NCBI RefSeq assembly: GCF_030463535.1
Contig: NC_132893.1
Span: 19,638,027-19,702,026, forward strand
Direction: 5' to 3'
DNA from: Salminus brasiliensis
Lineage: Eukaryota > Chordata > Actinopteri > Characiformes > Bryconidae
Length of the DNA stretch: 64,000 nt
The notes beneath the pieces were generated by a model. The model made no database searches. It saw only the letters and a program-made list of their open reading frames with translations, and had not been told where the DNA came from. The first letter of the stretch is position 1; each line of letters begins with the position of its first letter. Both the position numbers and the translations under genes were made by a program. Of the stretch, positions 38,890 to 64,000 are shown in pieces.

Positions 38890-39279
38890 AATAGGATGCT
38901 CTAAATGAACATTAATTGGTGGGGAAAATATTGCAATACTTATTGGTAATAACTAATTATGTATTAAACTTTGTCTGTTATCATATTTTATGTTGTCGCT
39001 GTTAAATCTAAAAGCAATAAGCAAGTTGAGGCCTTGCTTTTCAGTAGGGGGGTTAGTCACTCTGCTTCATGTCCTGCCTGAAAATGTTGTTTTCATCATA
39101 AAATCACATTTTAAAAAGGTTGTATATGGTCTGAAAAGGGTTCCACTATTAGGTAAAAGAACCCTTTTGCAATACAACAAAGAAGCCTTTGTAGTGTTTC
39201 CTGATAAATGAACCAATAGAAAAGCTCCGAAATAAAACTACTCCTAACCCTCCACCTCTCTACACAGTCTCAGTGTAAG

Positions 39280-39288
39280 ATGGCCTAG
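39280..39288 (+). other. Minimal upstream ORF ATG-GCC-TAG (uORF2)
   Basis: A two-codon ORF begins one base after the uORF1 stop and ends five bases before the main ATG at 39294. Its context (A at -3, G at +4) is stronger than that of the main start (G at -3, T at +4). It lies within exon 2 if the acceptor at 39267 is used. Confidence 0.6.
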
Positions 39289-39293
39289 CAGCG

Positions 39294-63381
<24,088 letters not shown>

Positions 63382-64000
63382 CCTATGACCATTATGTGAG
63401 TGACAATCAGACATGGGTTATGGCCAAAACTGCTGTAGCTTTTATGGGAATCAACCTAGTTGAGGAAGAAACCTCAGAGCCTAGAGAAGGGTGTTGATCC
63501 AGACTGTAAATGGTTTCATGAAATCCTCAACCCTCGTCAATATCCAGATTCAGCTTTCCAGAACGACCTGTGTAGAGCATGGACATGGCTTTGACTGTCC
63601 TTCTGAGGATTTCCATGGAGGAGACTCAGGGATGACTGTTAATTTGAGATTTCTAGGGCCTTGTGTGTCCTCTGGCAGTAAGAATAGGACTATGTTGCCT
63701 GTAACGTCTGTTCATCACTAGCTTCATATACCCTCTATAAAACCCATGAGATGTCACTTTCATTTTTTTTTCATTTTAGGTTCCAGCCTGGCATTCCAAA
63801 CACAGTAAGCCTTAAAGGGAACTCTGAAGAATTGGCCTGAATTGGAGGTGCTTCCAATTTGAAGATCTAAGATTGGGCATTTAAGACGATGTGTTTTTGT
63901 CATGTGATCAGAGGCCATCACAGCGTATGTTAACTTCTAGTTTAATTGGCTTCTATTTATTTGAGGTAGAACTACATTTTAGTGGAGTTATGACAACTAC
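63382..64000 (+). other. trpc4: Beginning of trpc4 3' UTR / downstream flank
   Basis: There is no coding signal after the stop codon and no AATAAA before the window ends, so the polyadenylation site probably lies outside. A GTGAGT donor-like site at 63396 and a polypyrimidine acceptor-like site ending at 63779 could bound a short 3' UTR intron. Confidence 0.5.

Larger units (their letters stand above)
32160..39267 (+). other. Intron 1 of trpc4 (inferred)
   Basis: 7.1 kb, AT-rich, with the MITEs, SINE head and RFX-like motif listed separately. No other gene seen. Confidence 0.5.
32132..39278 (+). other. Spliced upstream ORF of 12 codons (uORF1)
   Basis: If exon 1 (to 32159) joins exon 2 (from 39268), the ATG at 32132 reads MWDDMHEPA, crosses the junction and ends VSV-TAA at 39276-39278. 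A second in-frame ATG is at 32144. The stop is in frame with, and 15 bases before, the main start codon. It depends on the inferred exon 1-2 splice. Confidence 0.45.

Overview
This window is teleost fish nuclear DNA. It carries one complete protein-coding gene on the + strand: an orthologue of TRPC4 (transient receptor potential canonical channel 4). Introns with GT-AG borders, many Tc1/mariner relics, L2-type LINE 3' ends, tRNA-derived SINEs and palindromic MITEs all point to a bony fish. The SINE and MITE families resemble those I associate with ostariophysans (characins, catfishes and relatives), but I cannot settle the order from sequence alone.

Layout. 1-29.1 kb is gene-poor flanking DNA: repeat relics (Tc1-like fragments, SINEs, an L2 LINE 3' end, a 50-bp tandem array) and a few unique stretches that could be conserved non-coding elements. 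29.09-31.44 kb is a 68-bp satellite of about 34 copies with a 544-bp higher-order period. It ends a few hundred bases before a CpG-rich block (31.65-32.16 kb) that looks like the promoter and non-coding first exon, closed by a strong splice donor at 32,159/32,160. The coding exons are 39,294-39,671; 45,336-45,854; 55,864-56,200; 56,788-56,927; 57,052-57,374; 59,518-59,713; 59,887-60,078; 60,290-60,331; 60,621-60,710; 62,770-63,381. All phases join without a break to give 942 residues. Large introns 1-3 hold most of the intragenic repeats. The 3' UTR runs towards the right edge.

Product. The predicted channel has four ankyrin repeats, the His/Cys zinc site, six membrane helices, the Ca2+ site in S2-S3, the FGL selectivity filter, the LFW motif, the EWKFAR TRP box and a C-terminal class I PDZ ligand. 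Everything up to the CIRB region is strongly TRPC4-like. The last 203 residues have diverged, which weakly favours the more derived teleost paralogue (trpc4b) over trpc4a.

Main points for a second look: two short uORFs stacked just before the start codon; the satellite beside the promoter; two independent inverted pairs of Tc1-like fragments; an N-glycosylation sequon next to the pore disulfide; RFX X-box motifs; a possible 3' UTR intron. I found no second protein-coding gene, no CRISPR array and no intact transposon.
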